Shown here piece by piece: positions 16,078-24,842 of a stretch of DNA of 39,213 nucleotides. The stretch comes from an uncultured Polaribacter sp. (GTDB taxonomy: Bacteria; Bacteroidota; Bacteroidia; Flavobacteriales; Flavobacteriaceae): positions 1 through 39,213 of the forward strand of contig CAJWAC010000016.1 of the NCBI GenBank assembly GCA_913020555.1, in the 5' to 3' direction. The translations under genes and the position numbers were made by a program. The number at the start of each line of letters is the position of its first letter. The first letter of the stretch is position 1. The notes under the pieces are model-generated. The model was not told where the DNA came from. It worked only from the letters and a program-made list of their open reading frames with translations, and made no database searches.

Positions 16078-18753
16078 ATGAAGGTAAAACAATCAAAATA
16101 TATGCATTTATCAGGTTTAGAACCATTAATTCTAAACGAGAATAGTAATTTTATAAATATTGGAGAACGTACAAATGTTGCTGGTTCACGCAAGTTTTTA
16201 CGTTTAGTAAAAAAAGAAAATTTTGATGAAGCATTAGATATTGCCAGACATCAAGTAGATGGTGGAGCACAAATTGTGGATATTAATATGGATGATGGTT
16301 TGATTGATGGAAAAGAAGCAATGGTACGTTTCTTAAACCTAATTGCAGCAGAACCAGATATTTGTAGAGTTCCTATGATGATTGACAGTTCTAAATGGGA
16401 AATTATTGAGGCTGGTTTACAAGTTGTACAAGGAAAATGTGTGGTAAATTCCATCTCTCTAAAAGAAGGTGAAGCAAAATTTATTTGGGAAGCTACACAA
16501 ATAAAACGCTATGGAGCGGCAGTAATTGTCATGGCTTTTGATGAAGTAGGTCAAGCAGATAATTATAAACGAAGAATAGAAATCGCAAAACGTTCTTATG
16601 ATATTTTGGTGGATAAAGTTGGCTTTGCTTCAGAAGATATAATTTTTGATTTAAATATTTTTCCTGTAGCCACAGGAATGGAGGAACACAGAAAAAATGC
16701 CATAGATTTTATAGAAGCTACAAAATGGGTTCGTCAAAATTTAGAGAATGTTTCCGTAAGTGGAGGTGTAAGTAATGTGTCTTTTTCTTTTAGAGGTAAC
16801 AATGCTGTGCGTGAAGCGATGCACTCTGTGTTTTTGTATCACGCAATTCAAGCAGGAATGAATATGGGTATTGTAAACCCTTCAATGTTGGAGGTTTATG
16901 ATGATATTCCAAAGGATTTATTAGAACATGTAGAAGATGTAATTCTTGATAGAAGAGATGATGCAACAGAACGTTTGTTAGATTTTGCAGAAACTGTAAA
17001 GGGGTCTAAAAAAGAAAAAACTGCAGATTTATCTTGGCGTAAAAATTCACTACAAGAAAGAATTACGCACGCTTTGGTAAAAGGAATTGATGCTTTTATT
17101 TTAGAAGATATAGAACAGGCAAGAAAAGAAGCATCAAAACCAATTGAAGTTATAGAAGGTAATTTAATGATTGGAATGAATGTGGTTGGTGATCTGTTTG
17201 GAGCAGGAAAAATGTTCTTACCACAAGTAGTAAAATCTGCTAGAGTGATGAAAAAAGCAGTTGGATATTTAAACCCTTTTATTGAAGCAGAAAAAGGAGA
17301 AGAACAAAGAGCTTTGGGTAAAATTTTAATGGCAACTGTTAAAGGTGATGTGCATGATATTGGTAAAAATATTGTGAGTGTTGTTTTAGGTTGTAATAAC
17401 TATGAAATTGTTGATTTGGGTGTAATGGTTCCACCAGAAAAAATTATTGAAACTGCCAAAAAAGAGAATGTAGATGCCATTGGTTTAAGCGGATTAATTA
17501 CACCTTCATTAGATGAAATGGTTTATTTAGCTAAAGAAATGGAACGTCAAAATTTTGAGTTACCATTGTTAATTGGTGGGGCAACAACATCTAAAGCACA
17601 CACGGCAGTTAAGATTGATACAGAATATAAAAACGCGGTTGTTCATGTAAATGATGCCTCTAGAGCTGTTACTGTAGTTGGAGATTTACTAAACAAGAAA
17701 ACAAAGAATGAATACGTTGCAAAACTCAAAAAAGATTATGACGAATTCAGAATTAAGTTTTTAAAACGTGGTAAAGAAAAATTATATATTTCTATTGATG
17801 ATGCTCGTAAACGCAAATATAAAATCGATTGGAAAACAAATACAATTTTAAAACCAAAAGAATTAGGAATTCAGACTTTAGAGCAATTGAGTTTAAAACA
17901 ATTGATTCCTTTTATAGATTGGAGTCCGTTTTTTAGAAGTTGGGATTTACACGGAAAATTTCCAGCTATTTTAACAGATGAAATAGTAGGAGAACAAGCT
18001 TCAATTATGTTTGAAGAAGCACAGCAAATGATTGCCAAAATAATTGCAAATCAATCTTTAAAACCGAAAGCTGTTTTTGGTTTGTTTGAAGCAAATACCA
18101 TTAATAATGATGATATTTCCGTAAAAAAGAAAGGAAAAGAAATTGCTGTTTTTAGAACTTTAAGACAACAGTTAAAGAAGCGAGACGGAATTCCAAATGT
18201 AGCTTTAGCAGATTTTATTGCACCAAAAGAAACCAATAAAACAGATTATGTTGGTGCTTTTTGCGTTGGTATTTTTGGAGCACAAGAATTAGCAGATGGT
18301 TACAAAGCCAAAGAAGACGATTATAACGCAATTATGGCGCAAGCAATTGCAGATAGGTTTGCAGAAGCTTTTGCAGAATATTTACATAAACAAATTAGGA
18401 TAAAACATTGGGGTTATGCTTCAAATGAAGATTTTACAAATGAAGATTTAATTAAAGAAAATTATAAAGGAATTCGTCCTGCACCTGGCTACCCTGCATG
18501 TCCAGATCATTTAGAAAAGGAAACAATTTGGAGTTTATTAGATGTTGAAAAACGCATTGGAGTTAAATTAACAGAGAGTTTAGCAATGTGGCCAGCTGCT
18601 GCAGTTTCAGGGTATTATTTTGCAAACAAAGAAGCGAAGTATTTTGGTTTAGGTAAAATTACTGATAGTCAAGTATCAGATTATGCACAACGAAAAGGAA
18701 TTACAAAAGAGAAAGCTAGAAAATGGCTGCATCCTAATTTAGCTGAAGAGTAA
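16078..18753 (+). CDS. metH: Methionine synthase, pterin-, B12- and activation modules (split MetH, C-terminal part)
   Basis: This 891-residue protein holds the rest of MetH. Methyltetrahydrofolate (pterin) domain: [14 protein letters not shown] to about residue 300. Cap and cobalamin domain: D424-x-H426-x-x-G429 with H426 as the lower cobalt ligand, then [13 protein letters not shown]. AdoMet activation domain: about 560-891, including [14 protein letters not shown] and [12 protein letters not shown]. With the previous gene it transfers the methyl group of methyl-THF to homocysteine. The activation domain is complete, so reductive reactivation should be possible. No internal stop or frameshift is seen; the split is at a natural module boundary. 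Confidence 0.95.
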   Translation: MKVKQSKYMHLSGLEPLILNENSNFINIGERTNVAGSRKFLRLVKKENFDEALDIARHQVDGGAQIVDINMDDGLIDGKEAMVRFLNLIAAEPDICRVPMMIDSSKWEIIEAGLQVVQGKCVVNSISLKEGEAKFIWEATQIKRYGAAVIVMAFDEVGQADNYKRRIEIAKRSYDILVDKVGFASEDIIFDLNIFPVATGMEEHRKNAIDFIEATKWVRQNLENVSVSGGVSNVSFSFRGNNAVREAMHSVFLYHAIQAGMNMGIVNPSMLEVYDDIPKDLLEHVEDVILDRRDDATERLLDFAETVKGSKKEKTADLSWRKNSLQERITHALVKGIDAFILEDIEQARKEASKPIEVIEGNLMIGMNVVGDLFGAGKMFLPQVVKSARVMKKAVGYLNPFIEAEKGEEQRALGKILMATVKGDVHDIGKNIVSVVLGCNNYEIVDLGVMVPPEKIIETAKKENVDAIGLSGLITPSLDEMVYLAKEMERQNFELPLLIGGATTSKAHTAVKIDTEYKNAVVHVNDASRAVTVVGDLLNKKTKNEYVAKLKKDYDEFRIKFLKRGKEKLYISIDDARKRKYKIDWKTNTILKPKELGIQTLEQLSLKQLIPFIDWSPFFRSWDLHGKFPAILTDEIVGEQASIMFEEAQQMIAKIIANQSLKPKAVFGLFEANTINNDDISVKKKGKEIAVFRTLRQQLKKRDGIPNVALADFIAPKETNKTDYVGAFCVGIFGAQELADGYKAKEDDYNAIMAQAIADRFAEAFAEYLHKQIRIKHWGYASNEDFTNEDLIKENYKGIRPAPGYPACPDHLEKETIWSLLDVEKRIGVKLTESLAMWPAAAVSGYYFANKEAKYFGLGKITDSQVSDYAQRKGITKEKARKWLHPNLAEE

Positions 18754-18757
18754 GCAA

Positions 18758-18835
18758 GCGTTAGCGATTGAAACGACATCCTTTTTTGAAGGATGAAAAA
18801 AAGATATAGTGTAAAGCGCGACCTTTAGGTAACGC
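18758..18835 (+). repeat. Structured intergenic element between metH and metF
   Basis: An outer stem GCGTTA (18758-18763) / TAACGC (18830-18835) encloses a hairpin CATCCTT/AAGGATG (18777-18783 / 18789-18795) and a small ACCT-TT-AGGT hairpin (18821-18830). This is a compact folded element of about 80 bases, more GC-rich than its surroundings. It may belong to a dispersed REP-like family or act as a processing or attenuation structure. No second copy was seen in this window. Confidence 0.5.
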
Positions 18836-18849
18836 CCAAAAAATATAAA

Positions 18850-19803
18850 ATGAAAATTACTGATCACATAAAAAATGCCAACGGAAAAACATTGTTTTCC
18901 TTTGAAATTATTCCGCCAAAAAAAGGAAATAATATTCAAGAATTGTACAATAATATAGACCCGTTAATGGAATTTAATCCACCATTTATTGATGTTACAA
19001 CTTCTAGAGAAGAGCATTTTTATATCGAAAAAAATGGACTTTTGGATAGGAAAATTACCAGAATGCGTCCTGGAACCGTAGGTATCTGTGCTGCAATTAA
19101 ACATAAATATGATGTAGATACTGTTCCGCATGTTTTGTGTGGAGGTTTTACAAAAGAAGAAACAGAATATGTTTTGGTAGATTGTCATTATTTAGGAATT
19201 GATAATTTGATGGCCTTGAGAGGAGACGCGATGGCGCATCAAAAATATTTTGAAGCTTCAGATGGTGGTCATCAATTTGCAAAAGGTTTGGTTTCTCAAA
19301 TTCAGAATTTGAACTGCGGAAAATATTTACATGATGTGATTGAAACTGATAATTGTGCGGATTTCTGTATAGGAGTTGCAGGTTATCCAGAAAAACATTT
19401 AGAAGCTCCTTCTTTGCAAACCGATTTAAAACGTTTGAAAGAAAAGGTTGATGCGGGTGCAAAATATGTTGTAACCCAAATGTTTTTTGACAATCAAAAG
19501 TATTTTAAGTTTGTTGATGCAGCTAAAAAAGCAGGAATTAATGTGCCAATTATTCCAGGAATTAAACCAATTGCTATAAAACGTCATTTACAATTATTGC
19601 CTCAAGTTTTTAAAATTGACATTCCAGAAGAACTAATTTCTGAAGTGCAGTATTGTAAAACAAATAAAGATGTTAGAAAGTTAGGTGTTGAGTTTGCCAT
19701 ACAACAATCTAAAGAGTTATTGGCTGCTGGAGTGCCAGTACTCCATTATTATTCTATGGGTAAAAGCGATAATATTCACGCCATTGCTGCTGAATTATTT
19801 TAA
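18850..19803 (+). CDS. metF: 5,10-methylenetetrahydrofolate reductase
   Basis: This 317-residue FAD enzyme of the MetF family supplies methyl-THF for MetH. FSFEIIPPKKG opens the barrel; VTTSREEH, LMALRGD, CIGVAGYPEKH and QMFFDNQKYF are family motifs in order. It follows metH with a 96-base gap that contains a folded element, so its share of the riboswitch-controlled transcript may be tuned separately. Homocysteine methylation thus has donor and acceptor enzymes together. Confidence 0.96.
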   Translation: MKITDHIKNANGKTLFSFEIIPPKKGNNIQELYNNIDPLMEFNPPFIDVTTSREEHFYIEKNGLLDRKITRMRPGTVGICAAIKHKYDVDTVPHVLCGGFTKEETEYVLVDCHYLGIDNLMALRGDAMAHQKYFEASDGGHQFAKGLVSQIQNLNCGKYLHDVIETDNCADFCIGVAGYPEKHLEAPSLQTDLKRLKEKVDAGAKYVVTQMFFDNQKYFKFVDAAKKAGINVPIIPGIKPIAIKRHLQLLPQVFKIDIPEELISEVQYCKTNKDVRKLGVEFAIQQSKELLAAGVPVLHYYSMGKSDNIHAIAAELF

Positions 19804-19869
19804 AGAATTAATGTATTTACATAAACACAATTGATAGATAAATAGTAAAAAGCAATTTTTTAAAAACAG

Positions 19870-19896
19870 TTGCGCCTCATAATATGTATACTTTTG
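19870..19896 (+). promoter_or_regulatory. Promoter of thioredoxin gene
   Basis: TTG (19870-19872), 16 bases, TACTTTTG (19889-19896). The -7 box matches TAnnTTTG exactly; the spacing is a little short. The coding start is 38 bases downstream. Confidence 0.55.
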
Positions 19897-19933
19897 TGTT
19901 CTAGATTTAAAACAAACAAATAAAAAATATAAT

Positions 19934-20251
19934 ATGGCATTAGAAATAACAGACGCAACTTTTGACGAAGTGGTATTAAAATCAGACAAACCAGTATTAG
20001 TAGATTTCTGGGCAGCTTGGTGTGGACCTTGCAGAATGGTTGGACCAATTGTAGATGAAATACATACTGAGTATGATGGTAAAGCTGTTGTAGGTAAAGT
20101 AGATGTTGATGCTAACCAAGAATTTGCAGCTAAATACGGCGTAAGAAATATACCAACTGTTTTAATCTTTAAAAACGGAGAAGTAGTTGATAAACAAGTA
20201 GGAGTTGCTCCTAAAAACGTATATACAGGTAAAATTGATGCTGCTATGTAG
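19934..20251 (+). CDS. trxA: Thioredoxin
   Basis: This 105-residue thioredoxin has active site WCGPC (C30, C33) and the cis-proline loop RNIPTVLIF. It is cytosolic, with no signal peptide. It reduces many proteins; given the cluster upstream, the thioredoxin-dependent CysH is a natural client. It has its own promoter and a strong terminator, so it is probably a single-gene transcript. Confidence 0.96.
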   Translation: MALEITDATFDEVVLKSDKPVLVDFWAAWCGPCRMVGPIVDEIHTEYDGKAVVGKVDVDANQEFAAKYGVRNIPTVLIFKNGEVVDKQVGVAPKNVYTGKIDAAM

Positions 20252-20275
20252 TCGCATTTATTTTATTAATAATTT

Positions 20276-20306
20276 AAAGGTTTGGCTAGCGTCAAACCTT
20301 TTTTAT
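20276..20306 (+). terminator. Rho-independent terminator of trxA
   Basis: Stem AAAGGTTTG (20276-20284) / CAAACCTTT (20293-20301) with an 8-base loop containing GCTAGC, followed by a T-rich run. Confidence 0.85.
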
Positions 20307-20761
20307 TTTTAATGACTAAATTCCTCGAGTGAAACTTTATTTTGATTTCCTTTTTTTTTACCAATTTAACTTCCTTTAATAGAGCAGTAGTATCTAAGCT
20401 GAATTTAGAGTTAGGGGTTGCATATAAATGAGCTACATATAGAAAACAACAAATTAATGGTGTTATTTATATTATTTTATACACCTTTTTAGTTTTAGAA
20501 AGAGCAAGTGTGTTGTTCGCTTGTTTTGATTTGCTAGAGATAAAAGTCAAGTGGAATTTAAGAATTACTGTTCAAAAATATTCTAAGGTATTCGTGAAAT
20601 CATTTAAGGAACGTTCAATAGAAATTTTCACATCTTTTGAAGCTGATAGGTCTGTGAAAGATTTTATGGCTAAAAATTCAAAATACAATTCTATTTTATT
20701 CAATAAGTTACTGTAAATTAGTGATAATATTACCACAGTTTTAAAAAATCATAAAACCAGA
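20307..20761 (+). other. Gene-poor interval
   Basis: These 455 bases hold no convincing gene. The best open frame (20510-20716, 68 codons from GTG) has no recognised domain or signal peptide and needs a weak start. No clear promoter consensus was found for the DUF58 gene that follows. The interval may be leader sequence or decayed coding DNA. Confidence 0.5.
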
Positions 20762-21682
20762 ATGAATTTATCTGAAGTAAAATCATCAAATCATAAAAAT
20801 TTAGAATTAATAGCTAAACAAGTAGTAGAAGGTTTTATTACGGGTATGCACAAAAGCCCATTTCATGGTTTTTCTGTAGAATTTTCAGAACATAAGTTAT
20901 ATAATAAAGGAGAAAGCACACGTCATATTGATTGGAAACTATTTGCAAAAACAGAGAAACTTTATACAAAAAAATACGAAGAGGAAACCAATTTAAGATG
21001 TCATATTATAATTGATAATTCTGCTTCAATGCATTACCCGGAGATTAAAGATCAGAATATTAATGATTTAAATAAAATAGGATTTTCTGCAATTGCAGCA
21101 GCCTCTTTAATGGAAATTTTGAAAAGACAAAGAGATGCTGTTGGACTTAGTATTTATTCTGATAGATATGAATATTATAGTCCAGAAAAAGGAAGTGAAC
21201 GGCACAGAAAAATGCTGCTGCATCAATTAGAAAAATTATTTGTTCTAGATTCAAAATCAACAACAGAAACTTATCAATACTTGCACGAAATTGCAGAGAA
21301 AATACACAGACGTTCATTAATCTTCCTATTTTCAGATATGTTTCAAACTACAATAGATGATGAAGCCTTGTTTGAAGCTTTACGTCATTTAAAATATAAT
21401 AAACATGAAGTAGTATTGTTTCATACTTACGATTCTAAAACAGAAATCAATTTCAATTTCGATAATACACCAAAAAAGTTTGTAGATAAAGAAACGGGTG
21501 AGGAGATTAATGTATATGCAGAAAACATACAAGAAAAATATAAAGAATTAGTTCAGGAATATCTAGAAACTATTAAAAATAAGTGTTTACAATACAAAAT
21601 TGATTATGTTCCTACAGATATTAAAAAAGGGTATAATGATATTTTAACAGCATATTTACTACAAAGAAAAAATTTTAAATAA
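20762..21682 (+). CDS. DUF58 domain protein (von Willebrand A-like)
   Basis: This 306-residue protein has the DUF58 core RHIDWKLFAKTEKLYTKKYEEE followed by a vWA-like fold. IIIDNSASM resembles the MIDAS DxSxS metal site. There is no signal peptide or membrane segment. DUF58 proteins usually sit beside a MoxR ATPase and Bat (aerotolerance) genes; none is present here, so it may be the stand-alone form. No enzymatic role is known. Confidence 0.85.
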   Translation: MNLSEVKSSNHKNLELIAKQVVEGFITGMHKSPFHGFSVEFSEHKLYNKGESTRHIDWKLFAKTEKLYTKKYEEETNLRCHIIIDNSASMHYPEIKDQNINDLNKIGFSAIAAASLMEILKRQRDAVGLSIYSDRYEYYSPEKGSERHRKMLLHQLEKLFVLDSKSTTETYQYLHEIAEKIHRRSLIFLFSDMFQTTIDDEALFEALRHLKYNKHEVVLFHTYDSKTEINFNFDNTPKKFVDKETGEEINVYAENIQEKYKELVQEYLETIKNKCLQYKIDYVPTDIKKGYNDILTAYLLQRKNFK

Positions 21683-21696
21683 AATTTGAATTTCTG

Positions 21697-21727
21697 TTTG
21701 CAAATATAAAAATGTATGTTATATTTG
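21697..21727 (+). promoter_or_regulatory. Promoter of tRNA-Asp
   Basis: TTTG (21697-21700), exactly 19 bases, TATATTTG (21720-21727). This is a perfect Bacteroidetes sigma-A-type promoter, 17 bases before the tRNA. Confidence 0.85.
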
Positions 21728-21744
21728 CACCCGCTATTAGCAAC

Positions 21745-21818
21745 GGTCTGGTAGTTCAGCTGGTTAGAATACCTGCCTGTCACGCAGGGGGTCGCGGGTT
21801 CGAGTCCCGTCCAGACCG
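21745..21818 (+). tRNA. tRNA-Asp (anticodon GTC)
   Basis: Acceptor stem GGTCTGG / CCAGACC, discriminator G, anticodon stem CCTGC / GCAGG with loop CTGTCAC, T-loop TTCGAGT. The 3' CCA is not encoded. G73 is the usual Asp identity base. Confidence 0.97.
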
Positions 21819-21821
21819 CAT

Positions 21822-21857
21822 AAAAAGTCCTTAACAATCTTAGTTAAGGACTTTTTT
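21822..21857 (+). terminator. Terminator of tRNA-Asp
   Basis: Perfect 14-bp stem AAAAAGTCCTTAAC (21822-21835) / GTTAAGGACTTTTT (21843-21856) with a 7-base loop, ending in a T-run. Confidence 0.9.
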
Positions 21858-21929
21858 ATTTTTATCTTTGTCCTAGGAAAATTACTTTTACTTAATAATA
21901 TTTTAATTACTGTAACTTCTAACTAAATA

Positions 21930-22256
21930 ATGAGTATACAAACAGCGCAACAACAAGTTGATAATTGGATTAAAAATCATGGAGTTCGTTATTTTAACGA
22001 ACTTACCAATATGGCTCAGCTTACTGAAGAAGTTGGCGAGGTAGCTAGAATTATTGCTAGGCGTTATGGAGAACAAAGTGAAAAAGAATCTGATAAAACT
22101 AAAGATTTAGGAGAAGAATTGGCAGATGTGTTATTTGTAGTTTTGTGTTTAGCCAACCAAACAGGAATTGATTTAGAAGAAGCTTTTGAAAAGAAGTTAG
22201 CTATTAAAACAAAACGAGATCACAATCGTCATCATAATAACAAAAAATTAAAATAA
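21930..22256 (+). CDS. MazG-like nucleotide pyrophosphohydrolase
   Basis: This 108-residue single MazG-fold protein has metal-binding helices EEVGE (residues about 29-33) and EELADVLF (about 58-65). It is expected to hydrolyse a nucleoside triphosphate to monophosphate and pyrophosphate, probably as house-cleaning. The basic, His-rich tail HNRHHNNKKLK is unusual. It is the short form, not the two-domain E. coli MazG. The substrate is not predictable. Confidence 0.88.
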   Translation: MSIQTAQQQVDNWIKNHGVRYFNELTNMAQLTEEVGEVARIIARRYGEQSEKESDKTKDLGEELADVLFVVLCLANQTGIDLEEAFEKKLAIKTKRDHNRHHNNKKLK

Positions 22257-22275
22257 ATCGTTTTAAATTCTAATC

Positions 22276-22291
22276 TTAATCTACAGATTAA
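22276..22291 (+). repeat. Perfect inverted repeat after the MazG-like gene
   Basis: TTAATCT and AGATTAA flank AC. It is symmetric but lacks a T-run, so it is a poor terminator; an operator for the next gene is possible. Confidence 0.4.
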
Positions 22292-22358
22292 ATTGGGAGT
22301 AAATCAGATTGAATTTTATATAGGAAATTAAGTTTATCCTATAAATAGAAAGAAAACA

Positions 22359-22568
22359 ATGAAAAGAATCCTTTTATTGATTACTATTTTTATATCACAA
22401 TTAATTGGTGCTCAGTGTGCCATGTGCAAAGCAGTTGTAGAAAACGGAGATATTTCTATGGCAGAAGGAGTTAATAACGGAATTACATATTTAATGGTTT
22501 TTCCTTATCTATTAATAGGTATTCTATTCTTCACAATTTACCGCTACAGAAAACAAGCTAAAATTTAA
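22359..22568 (+). CDS. Small secreted/membrane protein with CxxC
   Basis: This 69-residue protein has a signal-like N-terminus (MKRILLLITIFISQLIGAQ), then CAMCKAVVENG with a CxxC pair at residues 20 and 23, and one membrane helix (about residues 42-61) ending in RYRKQAKI. If cleaved after AQ, the CxxC would begin at the mature N-terminus outside the membrane. An inverted repeat TATAGGA/TCCTATA (22319-22325 / 22337-22343) stands just upstream. Function unknown; metal binding or thiol chemistry is a guess. Confidence 0.75.
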   Translation: MKRILLLITIFISQLIGAQCAMCKAVVENGDISMAEGVNNGITYLMVFPYLLIGILFFTIYRYRKQAKI

Positions 22569-22602
22569 CGTTTCAATAAGATTTTAATGTTGTAACATAT
22601 TT

Positions 22603-22654
22603 TACTTTTGATCGTCTTATCAATAATATCAAAAGTACCATTTCAACTTTTGAT
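22603..22654 (+). promoter_or_regulatory. Promoter/operator region of the TolC-like gene with three ACTTTTGAT elements
   Basis: TACTTTTGAT (22603-22612) and its exact complement ATCAAAAGTA (22628-22637) form a 10-bp inverted repeat with a 15-base spacer. A third copy of ACTTTTGAT is at 22646-22654. The first copy contains TACTTTTG, a TAnnTTTG match. Confidence 0.45.
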
Positions 22655-22690
22655 TTGTAAAACGAATAAAAATCAACAAAAAAACGTGTT

Positions 22691-24076
22691 TTGAAAATTA
22701 AACTTATAGTATTTATAGCTTTTTTTACTTCTTTAGCTACTTTTTCTCAAAAACAATGGACTCTTAAAGAATGTGTAGATGAAGCTTTAAAAAAGAATAT
22801 CTCCATTCAGCAAAATAAATTAACACTAGAACTTGCAAAAAAAGATGTAGACATTGCAAAAGGGAATTTTTTACCAAATCTTGGTTTTAATAATTCTCAT
22901 AGTAGTTCTTTTGGACTTTCTTCGGGTGTAAGTGGTTTAAATACAACAGAGGATAGGTATTCAACGAGATTCAGTCTTAATGCCGGAGGTACAATTTTTA
23001 ATGGATTTCGAAATACTAATACTTATAAACAAGCACAACTTGGTGTTGAATCAAGTTTGCTTGATTTACAAAAAGTTGAAAATGATATTTCATTAAGGGT
23101 TGTAAACGTATATTTGAATGTTTTATTTGCTAAGGAAAATTTGGAAGTTGCTAAGGTACAATATGAAATTAGTCGTAAACAGATAGAAGCGGCACAGGTT
23201 AGATATGAAGCAGGAGTTGTTCCTAAAGGTGATTTATTAAATGTTGAATCAACCGCAGCTAGTAATTTACAAGCTGTAGTTACTCAGGAAAATGCTCTAG
23301 ATTTAGCACTTTTAAATATGTCTCAATTATTACAAATATCGGCTGATGGTTTTGATATAGCAGCTATCGATGTAATATCCCCTTCTTCAAATCTTTTTTA
23401 TAAAAATTCAAATTTTGTTTATAATAAATCAATAGATGCAATGCCAGAAATAGCGAGGGCTAAATTAGCGATTGAAAATGCCTCTTACACTATTGATATT
23501 GCTAAGGGAGCATTTATGCCTACACTTACATACTCTGCTGGTTCTAGTACATCTTATTTTACGGTAATAGGGGAACCAGATCAAAGACTTAAGAGAGATG
23601 AAAATGGAAATCCAATAATAGATACTGATAACAATTTAGTTTATGAGCCTTTTGGATTTTATAAGCAACTGGAGGATCAGTTAAGCTATTCAATTGGTTT
23701 AAATTTAAGCATACCAATCTTTAATCGTTTTCAGACAAAAAATAGAGTAGCACAGCAGGAAATTAATAAAGAAGTTTCTGAGTTAAGATTAGAAAGTGAA
23801 AAAGTGAACTTAAAGCAAACCATAGAACAAGCGTTTTTAGATGTAAAAACAGCATTAAAAACCTTTGAAGCGGCTAAAGTATCTTTAGAAGCACAAGAAG
23901 AGGCTTTTAAAAATGCTGAAGAACGTTATAATTTTGGAGCAATGACTCAATTTGATTTTGATCAAGTAAGAACGCGATTGGTAAATGCTCAATCAGCTTT
24001 AATCCGATCTAAATACGATTACGTTTTTAAAACAAAAGTTTTACAGTTTTACGCTGGAGATCTTGTTTTAGAATAA
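22691..24076 (+). CDS. TolC-family outer-membrane efflux protein
   Basis: This 461-residue outer-membrane factor has a signal peptide (MKIKLIVFIAFFTSLATFSQ) and the family opening WTLKECVDEALKKNISIQQ. Two repeated coiled-coil/barrel halves follow (about 20-230 and 245-461), the second ending with NFGAMTQFDFDQVRTRLVNAQ. It would form the outer-membrane channel of an RND, ABC or MFS pump. No membrane-fusion or pump gene is adjacent; a terminator follows directly. The start is TTG 22691, as no in-frame ATG gives the signal peptide. Confidence 0.93.
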   Translation: MKIKLIVFIAFFTSLATFSQKQWTLKECVDEALKKNISIQQNKLTLELAKKDVDIAKGNFLPNLGFNNSHSSSFGLSSGVSGLNTTEDRYSTRFSLNAGGTIFNGFRNTNTYKQAQLGVESSLLDLQKVENDISLRVVNVYLNVLFAKENLEVAKVQYEISRKQIEAAQVRYEAGVVPKGDLLNVESTAASNLQAVVTQENALDLALLNMSQLLQISADGFDIAAIDVISPSSNLFYKNSNFVYNKSIDAMPEIARAKLAIENASYTIDIAKGAFMPTLTYSAGSSTSYFTVIGEPDQRLKRDENGNPIIDTDNNLVYEPFGFYKQLEDQLSYSIGLNLSIPIFNRFQTKNRVAQQEINKEVSELRLESEKVNLKQTIEQAFLDVKTALKTFEAAKVSLEAQEEAFKNAEERYNFGAMTQFDFDQVRTRLVNAQSALIRSKYDYVFKTKVLQFYAGDLVLE

Positions 24077-24093
24077 ACGAATCACAATTTATT

Positions 24094-24126
24094 AAAACCT
24101 CACTAATTTAGTGGGGTTTTCTTTTT
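24094..24126 (+). terminator. Terminator after the TolC-like gene
   Basis: Stem AAAACCTCACTA / TAGTGGGGTTTT (one T-G pair) followed by CTTTTT. It shows that the efflux gene is not followed by pump genes on the same message. Confidence 0.85.
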
Positions 24127-24130
24127 GCCC

Positions 24131-24138
24131 TATATTTG
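24131..24138 (+). promoter_or_regulatory. -7 element of tsaB
   Basis: TATATTTG fits TAnnTTTG and lies inside the longest open frame. A transcript from here would exclude any start before about 24145, supporting TTG 24155. No clear -33 TTTG is present. Confidence 0.5.
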
Positions 24139-24154
24139 TAATAAATTTATAGTT

Positions 24155-24841
24155 TTGGGAATTATTTTAAATATTGAAACAGCAACTAAAAATTGTTCTG
24201 TGAGTCTAGCCAAAAATGGAGAGGTTTTAGCAATCAAAGAGTTAAATAATGGTAATTATTCTCATGCAGAGGTTTTACATCCTTTTATTGAAACTATAAT
24301 AAAGGAAACAAACTTATCTTTCAAAGATATTGATGCTGTTGCTGTAAGTAAAGGCCCAGGTTCTTACACAGGTTTAAGAATAGGTGTATCCGCAGCCAAA
24401 GGTTTATGTTTTGCTTTTGATAAACCACTAATTTCCATAGATACATTAACTTCTTTATCATATTCAATTTCTATTGAAGATGGTGTAATTGTACCAATGT
24501 TAGATGCCAGAAGAATGGAGGTATATGCTTCTGTTTATAATCATTATCACAACCAAATAAGAGATATAAAGGCAGAGGTTATAGAAAAAGAATCATTTTC
24601 TAAATATTTGACAAAAGGTAAAGTTTTCTTTTTGGGTGATGGAGCTCAGAAATGTAAAACAATCATCAATCATGAAAACGCAATTTTTATTGATAATAAA
24701 TTTCCATCCTCAAGAGAAATGGCGAAATTATCTTTTTACAAATACCAAAAAAGCGACATTGAGAATGTCGCTTATTTTGAGCCCTTTTATTTAAAGGACT
24801 TTATTGTGATTCCTGAAAAAAAAAGAAAACCAATTTTCTAA
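24155..24841 (+). CDS. tsaB: tRNA threonylcarbamoyladenosine biosynthesis protein TsaB
   Basis: This 228-residue ASKHA-fold protein partners TsaD in making t6A37 of ANN-decoding tRNAs. The N-terminus IILNIETATKNCSVSLAKNG and VSKGPGSYTGLRIGVSAAKGL are diagnostic. The start is taken as TTG 24155, which gives M-G-IILNIET. A longer frame from 24125 would begin inside the upstream terminator and lacks family support. The last coding 90 bases hold a perfect hairpin that looks like the terminator of the converging mscS gene; only one base separates the two stop codons. Confidence 0.92.
   Translation: MGIILNIETATKNCSVSLAKNGEVLAIKELNNGNYSHAEVLHPFIETIIKETNLSFKDIDAVAVSKGPGSYTGLRIGVSAAKGLCFAFDKPLISIDTLTSLSYSISIEDGVIVPMLDARRMEVYASVYNHYHNQIRDIKAEVIEKESFSKYLTKGKVFFLGDGAQKCKTIINHENAIFIDNKFPSSREMAKLSFYKYQKSDIENVAYFEPFYLKDFIVIPEKKRKPIF
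24747..24773 (-). terminator. mscS terminator embedded in the tsaB coding sequence
   Basis: Perfect 10-bp stem AAGCGACATT (24751-24760) / AATGTCGCTT (24764-24773) with a 3-base loop. On the minus strand it is followed by six T (24752-24747), the form of an intrinsic terminator about 70 bases after the mscS stop. Confidence 0.75.
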
Positions 24842-24842
24842 A

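Noticed and set aside
20510-20716. 68-codon open frame between trxA and the DUF58 gene
   Set aside because: Needs a GTG start, has no recognised domain or signal, and no promoter precedes it; kept only as a remark on the interval.
22319-22343. Shared operator between the CxxC protein gene and the YwqK-like gene (both contain TATAGGA and TCCTATA)
   Set aside because: The arms are in opposite order and the spacers differ (11 versus 5 bases), so they are not the same site.
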